Shown here one piece after another: positions 42,677-56,009 of a DNA stretch of 64,000 nucleotides. Both the position numbers and the translations under genes were made by a program. The stretch spans positions 62,001-126,000 of the forward strand of contig JAECUM010001897.1 of the NCBI GenBank assembly GCA_016617855.1. The letters run 5' to 3'. The first letter of the stretch is position 1, and every line of letters begins with the position of its first letter. The notes beneath the pieces are model-generated. The model made no database searches. It saw nothing but the letters and a program-made list of their open reading frames with translations, and was not told where the DNA came from. The stretch comes from Megalonaias nervosa. Its lineage: Eukaryota; Mollusca; Bivalvia; Unionida; Unionidae.

Positions 42677-44640
42677 TCATGATTTCAGAAAAAAAAATCG
42701 TCTTTCTTTTGATTTCACATGGGTAGTACTTAATGTAAGGTCATGTATGTTTGCTCTGCAAGTTGGTAAGCAGCTACCTTAGGTTGACACCATGCAGTTC
42801 TGACAAGTACCAACTTCTTAATAGGCAAAGAGCTCTGACCTCACACCCCACCTTAAATATCAGAATGTCTAAGATGGGGTAGGAAAAGTCAGAGGAAACT
42901 CTGACTAAAAGAGTGTAAACCAGACTTGTGCACTTGTCAAACCACCATTGTTGTGCCATGGTCATCAAAATCCCTATTATGATTAACCATTCTGTCTTCA
43001 AAGGAGTAGCATCATGAAATATTTTGTTGTGAAAACCCACACAATACCTATACTGCTATTACAGGAGATCTTCTCCCCTCACTTTAACTGTATCACAATG
43101 GCCTTAAATCATCCGTCTGTAAAGTTACAATACATGAGGACCAGTTTGAGTGAGATCTGTCTTATTATTAAGCTTTTTTTTCTTCTGGATGACAGGGCTC
43201 TAAAATCTATGAGTCATCTTTTTGTACACTTAATTTCTGGAGAATCAGTCACTGTTTTTCTTGTGAATTTCTAGTGTGTATTTTGAAGTAACCTTGATGG
43301 TTTTCTAAAGCAAACTTTGTGGTAACTTGTTACTGTTAATGCCTGCATAGGTGAGAGTCAAATACCTTACTGCCAGCCTCTTTTACTTGTTTCATGTCTT
43401 TGGATTTATTTGTAATTATTCAGTAGGATTGGTGCGAGGCAATACAGACCCCTGTGCAAAACAGACATTTGCCACCACCACATTGAAAAGAAAGCACATA
43501 ATAAAATGACCTGAGTAATGACTAGATTTTCAGATGAAGAAAAAACAGGTTTTGTTTCATTTTATCTCCCTTGTCTGATATTTGTATCCGTTTTCTTCTC
43601 CAATTTGGCACCCCTCTGGTGTACAGCTTGCATATAGCTTGTGCTGGCCCTGTTAAATAAGGAAAAACAAGCCAAAAAGAAGAAGAAATAGAGGTATTTA
43701 TGACATTCTGATAAAAGATTGAAGAATTATTTCCGTGTCAGGTGGACCCTGGGTAAAGGGCCAGTTTTTCTCATTTTCAGACGTTGGGGGACAAGGAAAA
43801 CAATTATTTTTTCCCCTGCCTCAAGATGTACAGTTGTAGGACTCTACATTTATTTTGTTTCAAAGGTTTGCCATATTTATTCTAATTTAATTTTTATAGG
43901 CTTTTATATAAGCATAAAGTTAGAAATGTCATTTACATACATTAAAAATAATTAACTTTTTATTTTTTATTTTTTGTATCTATTATAAATAGGTACCTGT
44001 GGGTTGGGGAATTGCAAATGTTATTAACAGACAGATGTAATTACTTTGAGGATGTAGTTAAAGCAGTTTGTATATTAGTATTTCATCAAGGATAATTATA
44101 TTTTCCCAGGTGCAATAGAACTTACATTTTGACGTACTGTATATGTATTGTCTTAAATATTATTTTAAAAATAAATATTTTGACCCCTCCATAGGTTTCA
44201 CCAGGTGGTATAAGTAAACCCCAAGTTCATCCCATGATTTGCTACAGATTTCTGTGCGACAGTTATTTTGTATATCTGTATGTTGTGTGAATCAATAAAA
44301 CATTCTAATCACTGGTCATGGCGTCGCCACGTTTGCACTTTTGTAAATAAACTCAGTTGAAGTTCATCAATATGGCAAAATAACTGATTCATTTTGTTGA
44401 TACAGATGTTTGTTTTCATTTTCCTTTGACTTTCTGACCACTGGCATGGGATCAAAATCTTTTATGTTGATACTCAATCGGCATTGCAGTTTTGTTTTGA
44501 TCAAATTCTGGTGTGAAAATTGGTACTCATACTACATGCCTGATACTGGAAAAGCACCTGTGAAATTTTGATCAAATGAGTTACATTCTGGTACTGTTCT
44601 TTCATTTAAACTCGCTTCATTCAGCTGCTGACAATCATCC
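42677..44640. other. Noncoding sequence, possible 3' end signal
   Basis: AATAAA at 44295 follows a stretch without coding frame. The frames at 43014-43274 and 43719-43955 show no domain and no splice context. Nothing else is supported. Confidence 0.35.
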
Positions 44641-44649
44641 ATAATTGTT

Positions 44650-45500
44650 GTACACATTATACTTGAAAATCACCACTCCTTCTTTTCTAAGTTGGCAATG
44701 ATGACTGCATCAGTGTTCTCTCTTGGTTGATCATAAAGAACATCCATAGTATCTGTGATCGTTACCAAACTGTGGCACATCACTAACACTTCCAGCAAAC
44801 GTGTAAAGCTGATTGAATGCATTAAAAATCTTATGTTCCTTAAATCTGTCTTGTATGTTTGCATGAATAATCTGCACACACTGTACTGCTTTGGTTGGCA
44901 AGTCATTGTTATGCAATGAACACTTAAGTTCTATCCCTTTTAATTGACTGCTGTAACACATGGCTTAAGAAATTTATTGCAGAAGGGCCTAAAATGTGGT
45001 ATACCTCTGAGGTGCTCAGCTTTCAGCAGTGTCGAAAACCCTATCAGCATGTTTCTTCTTTGTAAAGTACAGCAAATCTCTTGTCTGAAAACACTAAGGG
45101 TGATTATTTTTCCAAAGATGTTACAAAAAGTGGATCAAAAACTTTATTTTGTATATCGCTTTATGTTCAGTGAATTTGCCCTGTCTCTATAGGTGTATGT
45201 TTGAAGAGAGTTAAGGAAGCTTTATCGAAAAATGTCACCAGCTTGATGTTCTTGGATGTATTTTTGGCTTTAACTGATTTTACAATGTTATTGCAAGCAT
45301 CATGTTTCACTTGTGCTGATTGCCTAAAGTTTGTAGATCCATTAAAAAAAGTTATTTTTTGTCATGATGCTTTTGGAAGAATTCACAGCTTTGAGGTTGC
45401 TGTTAGACCTTGGCCAAGGGAAAAGCATCTTCCACTTTCTATTAAAAGCTCTTTCTTGATCGTTTTGGGAAAAAGATGTGTACAGTTAAATAGAACAGTT
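44650..45500 (-). mobile_element. Possible hAT-like transposase remnant
   Basis: Minus-strand frames at 44670-44961 read a hydrophilic helical segment QCVQIIHANIQDRFKEHKIF followed by NAFNQLYTF, reminiscent of the C-terminal half of ZNF862/KIAA1586-like domesticated or active hAT transposases. Broken minus frames continue to about 45500. No catalytic motif is visible, so the assignment is weak. Confidence 0.3.
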
Positions 45501-45602
45501 TATTAGAATTAACAAAATATTGCATCTAAGGGATTACAATGAATACAATGAATTACAATGAATAATTTGCAACTGAGAAATAGTACAGAAAGAGGATATT
45601 GT

Positions 45603-45705
45603 TAGAGAAATTGTACATGTGTCCTTGGGCAAGGTACTTTACTCCTGTTACCTTGACACTTACCAACCTACTTTGTTGCTGTGCCATAAAACATCAAACC
45701 AAAGC
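45603..45705 (+). mobile_element. Second SINE family, copy 2 (3' half)
   Basis: It reads CCTTGGGCAAGGTACTTTAC, TCCTGTTACC and ends CATAAAACATCAAACCAAAG, matching the 3' half of 38990-39180. Confidence 0.6.
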
Positions 45706-46134
45706 AGAGCTGTCAGTTATTACTTTTGAATTATTGTTCAAACACCCCTACAGGGAAATCCATTTCCTGTTGGACAACATAAAATTAAAGCTGGGCAACC
45801 AAATGACTCAATTTCAAACCCCAGCATGACAACTAGCATTTGGTAGCATTGGTTAAATATATATGTTTGATGCCCCCCATATATATATATATATATATAC
45901 ACACACTGAACAACCCACTCCTTTATTATTTTTACACTTTTTATTTTTATATATCTTATTATGAATTCGATCTACTAATTCAAAAATGCAGGCATCCAAA
46001 ACATTTTGTAGATTTTGTGTTCATTGTTTATGTGTATTTTTGTATATGTAAGCTCTTTATTCCCCTGACAAAAAACTTTAGTATCTTGAAACAGGAAACC
46101 ATTTTGCTTTGCTATCAGTTTCTCGACATGTATA

Positions 46135-46136
<2 letters not shown>

Positions 46137-46198
<62 letters not shown>
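46137..46198. repeat. (TG)n(TA)n microsatellite
   Basis: TG run followed by TA run; a smaller (AT)n lies at 45880-45900. Confidence 0.95.
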
Positions 46199-46200
<2 letters not shown>

Positions 46201-46479
46201 CACTCATTTTCAAACAGTTTGCAAGAACTCCATTGCTACATTCAGAGTTGCAGCAATTAAATTTTATTTTCTATTATGAGATGTTTTTGCTATGTTACCA
46301 AGTGTTGCAGTATGGTTGTGCAGTGGATAACTGCTGTGTGAAACTTTTCTCTAAAAGAACTAAAATATAAAGACATTCAGATATTCCGTATTGTATCTTT
46401 TCTTTTGTTTGGTATTAGACAGAATAAAATATATATAAATGTTTTAAGCTCTACTGGTCATAGACCAGAAGATCTTGTG

Positions 46480-47300
46480 TGATGGATTTTCGTTTATTGT
46501 CCCATGTAAAATCTTCATTAGCACTACTCCTAAAATGCATCGAGTGTTGCCATGTAACTTTACAAATTCATTCATCCCATGTTCTAGTTGGTCCTCTATA
46601 ACATTGGTGCTACATAGAAATTCAATATGGCCATGATTGCAGCCATTTTATTGCTTCTTCTCCTGAATGGTGATCATGTCAATGGAAGGTTTTGTCCACA
46701 TGGGGTTTTCAATCTAAGATTTCATATGATGTCTAGTTGATTCTAAATGAAAATGGTGCCAGTCTGAAAATCAAAATATCTGCCACAGTGGCAATCTTGA
46801 AAGTCTTGTTATCACTACCTGTCCTGGATGGATGATCATATCAGTATGTGGTTTTCACTAAAGGACTTCATGATTTATAGTTTATCCTAACTGAAAATGG
46901 TGCTGATCTGACACCCAATATTGCTTCCAGATGATGAAAATCTTGTTATGGCTACTTATCCAGAATGGATGATCATATTGACAGGGGTTTTTCTCTTAAA
47001 AAATTCTTAAACAACTAGATGCTGATAAGACCTCCAGAATAGCTGACTTGATAGCCATCTTGAAAATCTGGTAGCTGTTTCATTTGAAGAGATGGTCAAT
47101 TGAGGTTTTCACTGAGAAGACTTATTATGGTATATGATTGGTCTGAAATAAAAATGGTGCTGATTAGACCTCAAACACTTGGCCAACATTTCATCGCTGT
47201 TGGACATTTTGTTTTCTGTACTCCACAACTGATGCTAATTTTAAGCATGGTGTTTTCATTAAAAGACCTTTTACATTATCTAAATGACCTTAAATAAATA
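46480..47300. repeat. Diverged tandem repeat field (GGCCACC family)
   Basis: Units with CTGAAAATGGTGC, ATCTGACACCCAATAT, TCTTGAAAATCTTGTTAT and GGTTTTCACTAAAGGACTTC occur at roughly 120-150 bp intervals; the same family as at 7500-8720. Confidence 0.6.
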
Positions 47301-48029
47301 TCATCCAGTTTTGTGGAAATATCTGAAGAATACCACTCAGTAATGTATTACTTATAGACTTACCCAGATTTAGCATGTGATTACATCTTGAATTTGTCTG
47401 ATAATAGTTCTGTAATCTTGTATCCATGATAACCATGGTCAAAGGCCATTATGCAGGCATTGTGCACTGCACTTACAGCTATCTTATGAACACGCCAACT
47501 AAAACATAAATAATTAGTTGTGTTACCATATTTGGCATGTTTGAGCTTCTCAAAAGTATCAGAGACATGGACCTTTCTTGTATTCCCAGAGATTCTTTTC
47601 AGATAGAACAGTATCAGTCCCTTCAAAAGACTCTTGTTTATAGGTATAGAGATCAATTGGCACAGATTATGGTAACTACCTTTAAAGTTCAATGTGTTGT
47701 TAAAATTGTGGCAAGTAGGTCATAGTGATATATTCTTCATGCAAAACAGGACAAATGTTTTATTGGATATACAGAATGCCTTTTACTTATGATCACTCTG
47801 TATTATCACGACTTCAGGAATGTTGAAGGATTGAACTAGATAACTTTCATAATAAACATACTTCATGCAATAGTAATATCCTCTTTGTCGTTAGCAAAGC
47901 ATCCTCTTCAGGGCCCAGGCCAGATGTGCCCTCCGCATGTTATAAGAGGCAACTAATGCATCTGAACTTTCTGACCTTGTATGTCTGGTGATTATTTTCA
48001 AGTTGAGATTGTCTTGGACTTTTAAAAAA
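47301..48029. other. Noncoding sequence
   Basis: A 103-codon minus frame at 47381-47692 shows no recognised domain. Nothing else is supported. Confidence 0.4.
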
Positions 48030-48880
48030 AAAACTAAACTTATGTCACAATTTGCACAATAACTGAGTTTTCACCATCCAGTTGCCAAACTTTGTGGATG
48101 GCTTTCATGAGGTAAGGATAAAACCCTATCGATTTTGAGATTGAAAGTTCCAAGGTTAAGGTCACTGACTAAAAGAAGAAAAATGGTTTCTGCACAATAA
48201 TATGAGGACTGCACAGTCTGCAATTACCAAACTTTTGAAAGTGGCTTGTAAGTAGTGACAGTGTAAGAATGAAGTATATTAATTTCAGGGTCAAAAGGTT
48301 AAGGTCAAAGAATAATAAATGGCTTCTGCACAACACAAGTTCCACATACCGGGACCAAGCATTACTGATTTTGTAGTCAACAGGATCGAATGTCAGGGTA
48401 ACTTATTGAAAGAAAATAAGATGGCATGTGCATAATTGTTATGCATCAACCATGTACCTTCACTAAAGTCTGTGGATGACTTACACATTGGATAGGCAGA
48501 GGCCCATTGTCAAATGGTTCAAAGTCTAAGTTGATGAAAAAGCAAAATAACTTTCGGATAATAACATTACATATATTGTGGATGACTTGTACATAAAGTA
48601 TGAAGTATGCCTAATAATTTGGGGATCAAAAGATTAAAGGTCAACATCAGTGTCGCTGAAAATAAAAACTGATCTTGCAGAAAACTTGTTCTAGATCAAG
48701 TTTCTTGACCAAACTTTGTGGATTGCTTGCACCTAGCATACTAAAGAAACCTATAGATTCTGGGGTCATAATATCAGAGATCATGGCAAGTCTAATAAGA
48801 AAACATTTCTCAGAACATTATGTTTAATTCTACTTAAGCAAATGTAAAGGTTATTGAGACAAGTTTGGCAATAATCATCC
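48030..48880. repeat. Diverged tandem repeats of about 120 bp
   Basis: CAAACTTTGTGGATGGCTT, AAACCTATCGATTTTGAG, TTGAAAGTTCCAAGGTTAAG and AATGGTTTCTGCACAATAA recur in order six or more times; the same unit as at 36471-36960. Confidence 0.65.
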
Positions 48881-49540
48881 ATACCTTCCTAGTTCCTACA
48901 GAGCAGTATTCAGCATGGTGTATCTCATGAACATCCTTAAGTAGCATGATGAACGGTAGAAATAATCATAGATATGGTTGTGCCCTGTAACTAAAAGGCA
49001 TTTTTTAAGCAACATCTAAATTTGACCAAATGAATTCTGGCAGTCATCTTCTTAATATCCACGGACATTTGCTCTAAAATTGATAGTAACCAGACTTATT
49101 TTGGCAGACTGCTGGCCGACGTGCAAGGCATAAAGTCCATTTATTTGTATGATATATATGTATATATGGAACAACATGCTATAAATTACTATTGTCTGGC
49201 AAGGTCGTGTTCCATTACTAAATGACATTTTTAGAACTGTCTGATGCAAGCTATATGTCATATTTAAGAATGCCTTTACTAGGAATATGTATATGTAATT
49301 AAATTTCTCCCTCAGTAACTCGAGCGCAAAGGGGGTCCAAAAACAGAGACCGTACTATAAGTGAGGGTGCGAGTTATAGATGAACCTTCGAAAAATAAGT
49401 GAAGCCATGCCGTGGCTTTGGACATCGAGAAAACCGCGGAGGCTTTGGGGTTGAGCCAGCTGTATAATGGTTGAACATGGGCGCCCGCAGCATGGGTCAA
49501 GGGGGGGTCACATGACCCCCCCCCCCCCGAAATCATACTG

Positions 49541-49541
<1 letters not shown>

Positions 49542-49608
<67 letters not shown>
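49542..49608. repeat. (AT)n microsatellite
   Basis: Sixty-seven bases of AT, preceded by a C/G homopolymer pair around 49500-49529 (GGGGGGGTCACATG followed by a C run). Confidence 0.95.
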
Positions 49609-49610
<2 letters not shown>

Positions 49611-51108
49611 CGACAAGTTTAATCATGCAAATGAAGCTGAAAATATGTCACAAGATTCTGTTCAAAACGCTTAATAAATATTAGTTTTAGTTTCAGACTG
49701 CTTCTTATACTAACTCTCCTGGCCGTGACTGACTGACCCGCCCCCCTGCACAAAGTCCTGACCCCCACCTTGCAAAAAATCCTGTGGGTGCCCATGTGGC
49801 TGAGTACTCGATTTATAGACGCTTTGCAAATAATTGTCAGTAAAACGTTTATTCTAACGACGTTGTTCGTTATTCTGTATAAATTACATATATTTTCAAC
49901 ATGCCTGATATCTCAAAGATCGTTAACATTATGCAGCAACCTTAACGTGTATACGAAAACATTTGTTTATTCAGTCAGTGCTTTTTGCAGTTGTGGACTA
50001 TTCTGGTTCCATGCTTTGTGTTTTATAGCTAATTGCGAAGCAGGTTCTTTACGAAGCATTAAACCAGACTAACTGTTGATACACAAGTAAATAAGATCCT
50101 TTTTCCAAGAACTATTGACCATTATTTTGTGAAACAATCATCTGCGTCGAAACTCAGATTTTCAACAACAAAAAAAATAGTATTGTTATCACACCATCAT
50201 TTGCTCCTTACTCAGTTAGACTCATCTTCCAGTCCCACATATCTGTACTTGTTTGTCCCGATTTGGTTAACACTGTGTTAATTTCCGCGAGGTCGCCTAT
50301 TAACAGAATATAGTTAGATTAGGTTTGGTTATGATATATTTGGACGGCCTCCTTGCTCTGTATAAAGGGGCAGTGGAGTGAGGCCAGGGGCGCTATATCG
50401 GCCTCTCTTGTGAACCATCCTCCAAGTAGGGTATACAGATTTGGCTCCTCCTCCCCCCCCCCCTTCCCCCGTCCGAAACAGGAAACAGGCAAAAGACACC
50501 GTCTGGTAATATTTAATTATTAGTTTCATTCCTACGCTGCATGTTTAGAGCTTGCCAATTATCCTCAATTTCACAATGCAGATGATATAATCTATTAGGC
50601 CATTGCATATAGACATATCAGATATTTTATTAGTGTATACCGGGTATTGTGCATTTATACCCCCGTACTTCTGTCTAATTTCATTATTGATTCTATATCT
50701 GTCAGTGGCAGTTTCGGCACATTTTAGAATAATGTTTTTTTGGGGGGGGGTTTTAATAAGTATGTTGTCCGTAAAGATGACACGGCGGTATAGTGCGTAT
50801 TATGTGCAATTTCCCCTGTTAACCAGACATCATGTCGATATAGGAACACAGGAGTTTTGTTTTGAAGTCGAAGTTATAACCCAACCCCCGCGTCTCCATA
50901 TTCCCTTCCAGTCTGAATCAGGATTGCTAAATTCAACTTAAAATTTTGTTGGTTGGTTGGTTCATTTTTTTTTTTATTTTCTGATAAACTTTCTTGTCAT
51001 TCTACTCCTCACATGTGTTTTCGTTCTCTATACTTGTAAATAATGTCTCTAATACTTCGGAGTGTTATTGGTGTATCTAAGTTTCACTAATCTGTTATTT
51101 TTGTATAT
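49609..51108. other. Noncoding sequence
   Basis: It contains a C run at 50452-50463 and a G run at 50742-50750. No domain was found in the 112-codon frame at 50603-50941. Confidence 0.4.
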
Positions 51109-52041
51109 TGTTACGTGTAGACTCGTACAAATGTAACAGAAGAAAAGAGTGAAGCCAAGAAGCTTTGTATATTTTAACAAAATAATTTATTTCCCTAGAA
51201 AACAATGTAAAAATTGGAAATATGACTTAGGTTTGTGAATACAATCCAAAATTTAATCCTAAGATAGAAAAAATACAAGTCTTATCACTAAACAGTTCTA
51301 GTTGTATCCGGGTTCGAATCTCGATGAAATTCCAATATGGAGGCGATGGCGTCATGTGAGACCGTTGTACTGGTGGTAACAGATCCTCGATTGAATCACA
51401 GTTTATGTTTCCGTATAGAACTCCAGAATAAATTTCCACTGAATTTCTCGAACCCAGAACTTTTATAAAAAAGTACACTTGTTTAGCTTTCTAGAGAATA
51501 AATTATTAAATTCCATAAAACAGATGAAAATGAAACTGGCAACAACAATTAGAAACATCTTGTTTCCTCAAGGTGTTAAGAATGACTCTGACCCGATCTA
51601 GTAGAAAATAGCTGTTTTAAGCCTCGATTTTAGACCACATGGTACTCCACGTGATAGGCTACGTAATTTACTAATTTGAACATCGCAATAAAATAAAATT
51701 CCATTTATCACGTATGCAAGAATAACCCTATCTAAGAACCAAAATCTTACGCTGAAAATATATAAAAAAGAAAGGCTGTTTACAATCCAGCTATCACACG
51801 GGCCGAAATGACCTTGGAAATAGCCGATCGTTATCACTCGATGTTTACAAAAACTGTGTACCAGAGTGAGCTAAAATAATGCTTCTGTAATAGGTTTTAC
51901 GTTCTAAATAAACAGAATATACTTGAAAAAATATTGAATCCCGTGAAAATAATCATTACAATAAAATGTAATGAAACAAAATTAAAATAAAAAAGAATTT
52001 TAAAACTAACACACAAGCAATTTAATTACATATACGTAACA
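51109..52041 (-). mobile_element. Probable solo LTR (933 bp)
   Basis: Bounded by TGTTACGTGTAG on the left and TATACGTAACA on the right, short TGTTACG/CGTAACA ends, with ATAT on both sides as a possible 4-bp target duplication. Read on the minus strand it has an LTR layout: a TATA-like TTTTTTATATATTTTC in the first half and AATAAATTATTTTGTTAAA about 80 bp before the end. No internal retroelement coding sequence lies on either side. A homologous 3' piece is at 38100-38272. Confidence 0.65.
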
Positions 52042-52726
52042 ATATGGTGTCATTGTGCCTGCAGATAGAACCGAAAAAGTAAATATATATGTCTGCCGAA
52101 GGATTTTGGGCCCATTGATAGAGCTCTAAGTCAATTTAACAGGTGTGCCCTATGTTGGGTACGTTAAGTCCAAGTCTGTATTCACTCTTTGGTTTATAAA
52201 GTACAAGTAAAACCCGATATAACGCGATAGCAGCTTGGCTCCCATTTTTTAATTTAAGGTGGCCTCTCTTTTTAACATCCTAAATAGATGCCCTTGGAAA
52301 AGCCGATTATTCGTATCCCTAGCTGATCGTGATCTCCAATGAGACTTTTGTGATTTTCGGTTTTGCCTAAACACATGCCTGGATGCAAAGATGGCAAGCA
52401 AGACAAAATTCCAAGCATCATGTCTCGAAAATTAAGACTAAAAAGAATGGCAACTGAAAGATGCATTTAAACATCAAGTGGCAATCAAAGGAACACGATC
52501 AGAAACAGTGGATGTTGCATCTGGTCTTGTTTCGGTCCCATGTCCCAAAGTCAACTTGGATTCTCAAAAGTCTATAGACATAATATCCTATGTAAACTTG
52601 ACAACCCCTAAACAATCTTCCTGTCAGTTGATGACATCGTTTATATCAAAAGAAGACACAGTGGGCTGAAGTTATTTCGACTCGGCACATTATTTCAAAG
52701 CATAACTGTTACTCGTCTAATATGGG

Positions 52727-52862
52727 CAGTGCCGGATTTAGACATAGCGAGGCCCTAAGCTATTGGAAGTTAAATAAATTTGAGAGGCCTCTTCAGACTG
52801 TGAGCTCAGACAGTGAGGCCCTAAGCTGTAGCTTGTTTAGCTTATGCCTAAATCCGGCACTG
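52727..52862. mobile_element. hAT-type MITE, 136 bp
   Basis: CAGTGCCGGATTTAGACATA at the left and GCCTAAATCCGGCACTG at the right form inverted ends. The flanks AATATGGG and AACATGGG agree at seven of eight bases, a hAT-length target duplication. Internally GAGGCCCTAAGCT occurs twice. Confidence 0.88.
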
Positions 52863-55109
52863 AACATGGGAATAAACAAAGTCTGACATGTTCCCTGGTT
52901 GCAAAAACTGCTAAAACTTGGGATGTGAAGATTAAACAAAAAAAAAAAAAAAAATTCAACTTTTTCACCTGGAAAAAGCCTTAAATTTTGTCAAAGATTC
53001 TGTTACGGACCCTGACCAATGAAATTGTCATACATAAGCTAAACGAAAAAAAAAAAAGCCCATAACTTGAAGGGCAAACCCATCAAAAACTGCCTGACTA
53101 ATTGGTCTAGCAGGATTTTTTCATGCTAGAAAACAAAGGGCAATATCTCTCACCACAACAGTAAATCAGTGAGGCCAAACTCTACTGGCTGAAACGAATT
53201 TCCAGGACTTCAAGACCATATGTTATTTTTAACTGCTCGGTCGTGAAACCATCTCTGATATTCTTGAGCAAAAACAAGATTTTGAAATTTGTAACTGTGT
53301 TCATCGTATTGGAAGCAAGCGGCACCATTTTAATTCACAACCAACTTGAAATAATTAGCACTCTTTTGGTGAAAAACCCCCAAGACAATATTACCATCAA
53401 CTCTGGAGGAGGATTAGTGGTAAGTTTCAAGATGGTCTTCATGGCAGTCATATTGGATGCAAGATTGGCATCATTTTCATTTAAAACCAGCTAAATATCA
53501 TATTAAGTTTATTGATTTAAAAAAAAAAAATGTTGTGATCATCCATTTTCCTGGATAAAACTGATAAAAAAAAATTCCATCTGGTCTTCATGGCAGCCGT
53601 ACTGCATACAAGATTGCTATCATTTTTATTTAAGACCAACTAGCATGGTAAGGAGTTTTCAACCCGACTCTTAGCATGCAAAGGTACAAAAATTACAACT
53701 ATTGAATAAATTTACATTTTTAAATACTAAAACACACATCATCTCAGTCAGTCCTTTCACAATAACTTGGTGCCATTCATACTCTTCATATATGTGTAAA
53801 ACAACATGTTTTGCGTTTCTTAGGAGATCTTTGTTGGTTTATATTGGTGGCATTCTTCATAATTGTTGATCTTAACAATTAAGAGATGATGTACTGTTAC
53901 ATGATCCATGTTTCCTCTAAAGTCTGCCAGAATTTTTCCTCGGGATAGAAAATGTCAGTATAACTCTACTGAGTCCACCAAGAAATTAACTGTTCAAGAC
54001 TGGTACTGTCAGAGGCTAATGTTTTACTGTCAGCAAGATTCTTTATGTGAAGCATAAATACATACATCACACCCTTCATGACTTTAAGCCTAATCTGTAA
54101 ACACCTTTGTCGTCATCATTATCATCACTATCAGGGTTATACATCACATACGAATCAGGGCTATATATACATCACGTACAAATGGGAGTAAATCGTGTAA
54201 TTCACAGTCTGGACCAGGAGGTCTATTACGCATCAGATTTCAATTAAGGGATATGGCTGCACTGATTTTAAATTCCTGGCTTTCACAAGTCATTTATGGT
54301 AAACTAGCAATAATAATGTAAAAATAGGCGCAATCTAAGATAACAGAAGAAATCCACAAATAGCCGCTGCAGAGATATAAAAGATAGCCACTATGTACTA
54401 AATTAACAAGGTTTGCTTCTGGGTTATTATATCACAATGTAATCGGGTTGATATCAACACCATGTCGCTGCTTACTTACAGATCTAGATGATCAGCAACC
54501 ATTTGTAAACTACATCAGAAAATGGTCAAGCATCCTCAAAAAACGTCTCAGAATAAAGAGTTCTAGTCAGAAGGCTGCTGAAATTTGCTGGGTTTTTTTT
54601 TTTTAAGAGATGAAACTGGTGCTGTGAAATGCATGACTTGGTCAAACTTTGAAAAAGTCGAGGTCGCTGAACTTCCATTGCTCAACCGTCATTCAAGATC
54701 AGGAATGAGATGGCCATATTTTGTGCTCAAACCTCTAGGAATTCATGGAAATAATGTAGCAATCATAGATTAGCGTACATAAAATGAAATGCCTGCAAAT
54801 GAAATTCTCATTGATAAAGTAAAATTCTGCATTCAGGAGGAACTTTCCAATAGAAAATTTCAGAAAATCATTTAACACATGATATGAACTAGCTTATTGG
54901 GCATAGAATAGATGTTTTTAAACAAAAATCAACCTGAATACCAATTACAGTATCTATTTGTAATATGCAAAGGGCTCATATCAGTGTAGCTAACGATACA
55001 ATTCCCTATGTCAATATGTTGGTTTTAACATGCAAATTCAGAAATTTCCAAACATTATTGGACACTATATTTTAAATTTAAAGTTATCCAAAAACAGATA
55101 GTAAAATTA
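52863..55109. other. Noncoding sequence with repeat fragments
   Basis: A-rich runs lie at 52940-52954, 53047-53057 and 53520-53530. TTCATGGCAGYC-type units at 53430-53480 and 53580-53640 belong to the GGCCACC repeat family. No gene is seen. Confidence 0.45.
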
Positions 55110-55270
55110 GTACTTTGGCTGAAATCATGCAGACTATTCCGATTGCATCCACTCCCTGTGAAAGAGGCTTCAGCCAACAAAACGGTCAAGAATAAGGTAA
55201 GAAACGGGTTGCACATTAAAGGCAGTCAAACAAAATGATAAAAGCAGCAGTGGCAATGAAATAAGAAATC
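55110..55270 (+). mobile_element. hAT transposase C-terminal fragment
   Basis: A broken frame reads LAEIMQTIPIASTPCERGFS, the end of a hAT transposase with the conserved CERGFS motif, followed by QQN and a frameshifted tail. There are no termini around it. The hAT-like phrase TGCCAACTGTCCC at 55298 may belong to the same insertion. Confidence 0.75.
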
Positions 55271-56009
55271 ACCACCAAAGCAACTGATTATTAGAGACTT
55301 GCCAACTGTCCCAAATACTTCGGAACTGTCCCCGACTCACATGGGAAATAAAAAAATTTTCTACCCAAAAACAGTTATTTTCAATTGTTTTTGGACAAAT
55401 TCCGTTTTTCAGTCAAATCCGGTAGTTTGATATTCTTCATTCCAATAGCAGCTAACACCATTCTGAAGTTGACTTGAAGGGTGTTTGATTGCTGTGTTCA
55501 ATTTATTATAATGGATACAGTTTTAGATATAAACCCACCCACCCCCACAAAACAAAACCAATTTGGGCAATGAACAAGCACCTTAGAAAAAGTGTAAACA
55601 TAAAGTGCACCACAGAAGGGAACACAATGAGGAATTTCCATTCATTCGGTGCAGTCTGAAGACAGTACTTATGATGTCATTCTCCAACTCAAAAGTGCCC
55701 CATGAAACCCTGTCCCAGATTTAGTTTTCATGTTATTATAATCAAGCCTGCAAAAGAATGAAACTGAATTGAATCATAAGTATGTTCTGCATATGCCACA
55801 TACACACCATTCAATTCAGTTTCAATCTTTATCAATGTCTTTCCTGGCATCATGCACATATTCATCTATGACATGCTTTTATACCCTTTATCTCGAGTCC
55901 TAAAGGATATGAAACCCCCCTGGGTATTCCATGTGTAAAAGCCCAACTATCACCACTATTTAATAATGATAATCAAATCAATGAAACAATGATAACTTGC
56001 TAGTATTAT

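Noticed and set aside
47381..47692. 103-codon minus-strand frame as a gene
   Set aside because: No recognisable motif, no conserved context; such frames are expected by chance in 64 kb.
49312..49626. Frame rich in Tyr-Ile repeats
   Set aside because: It is a translation of the (AT)n microsatellite.
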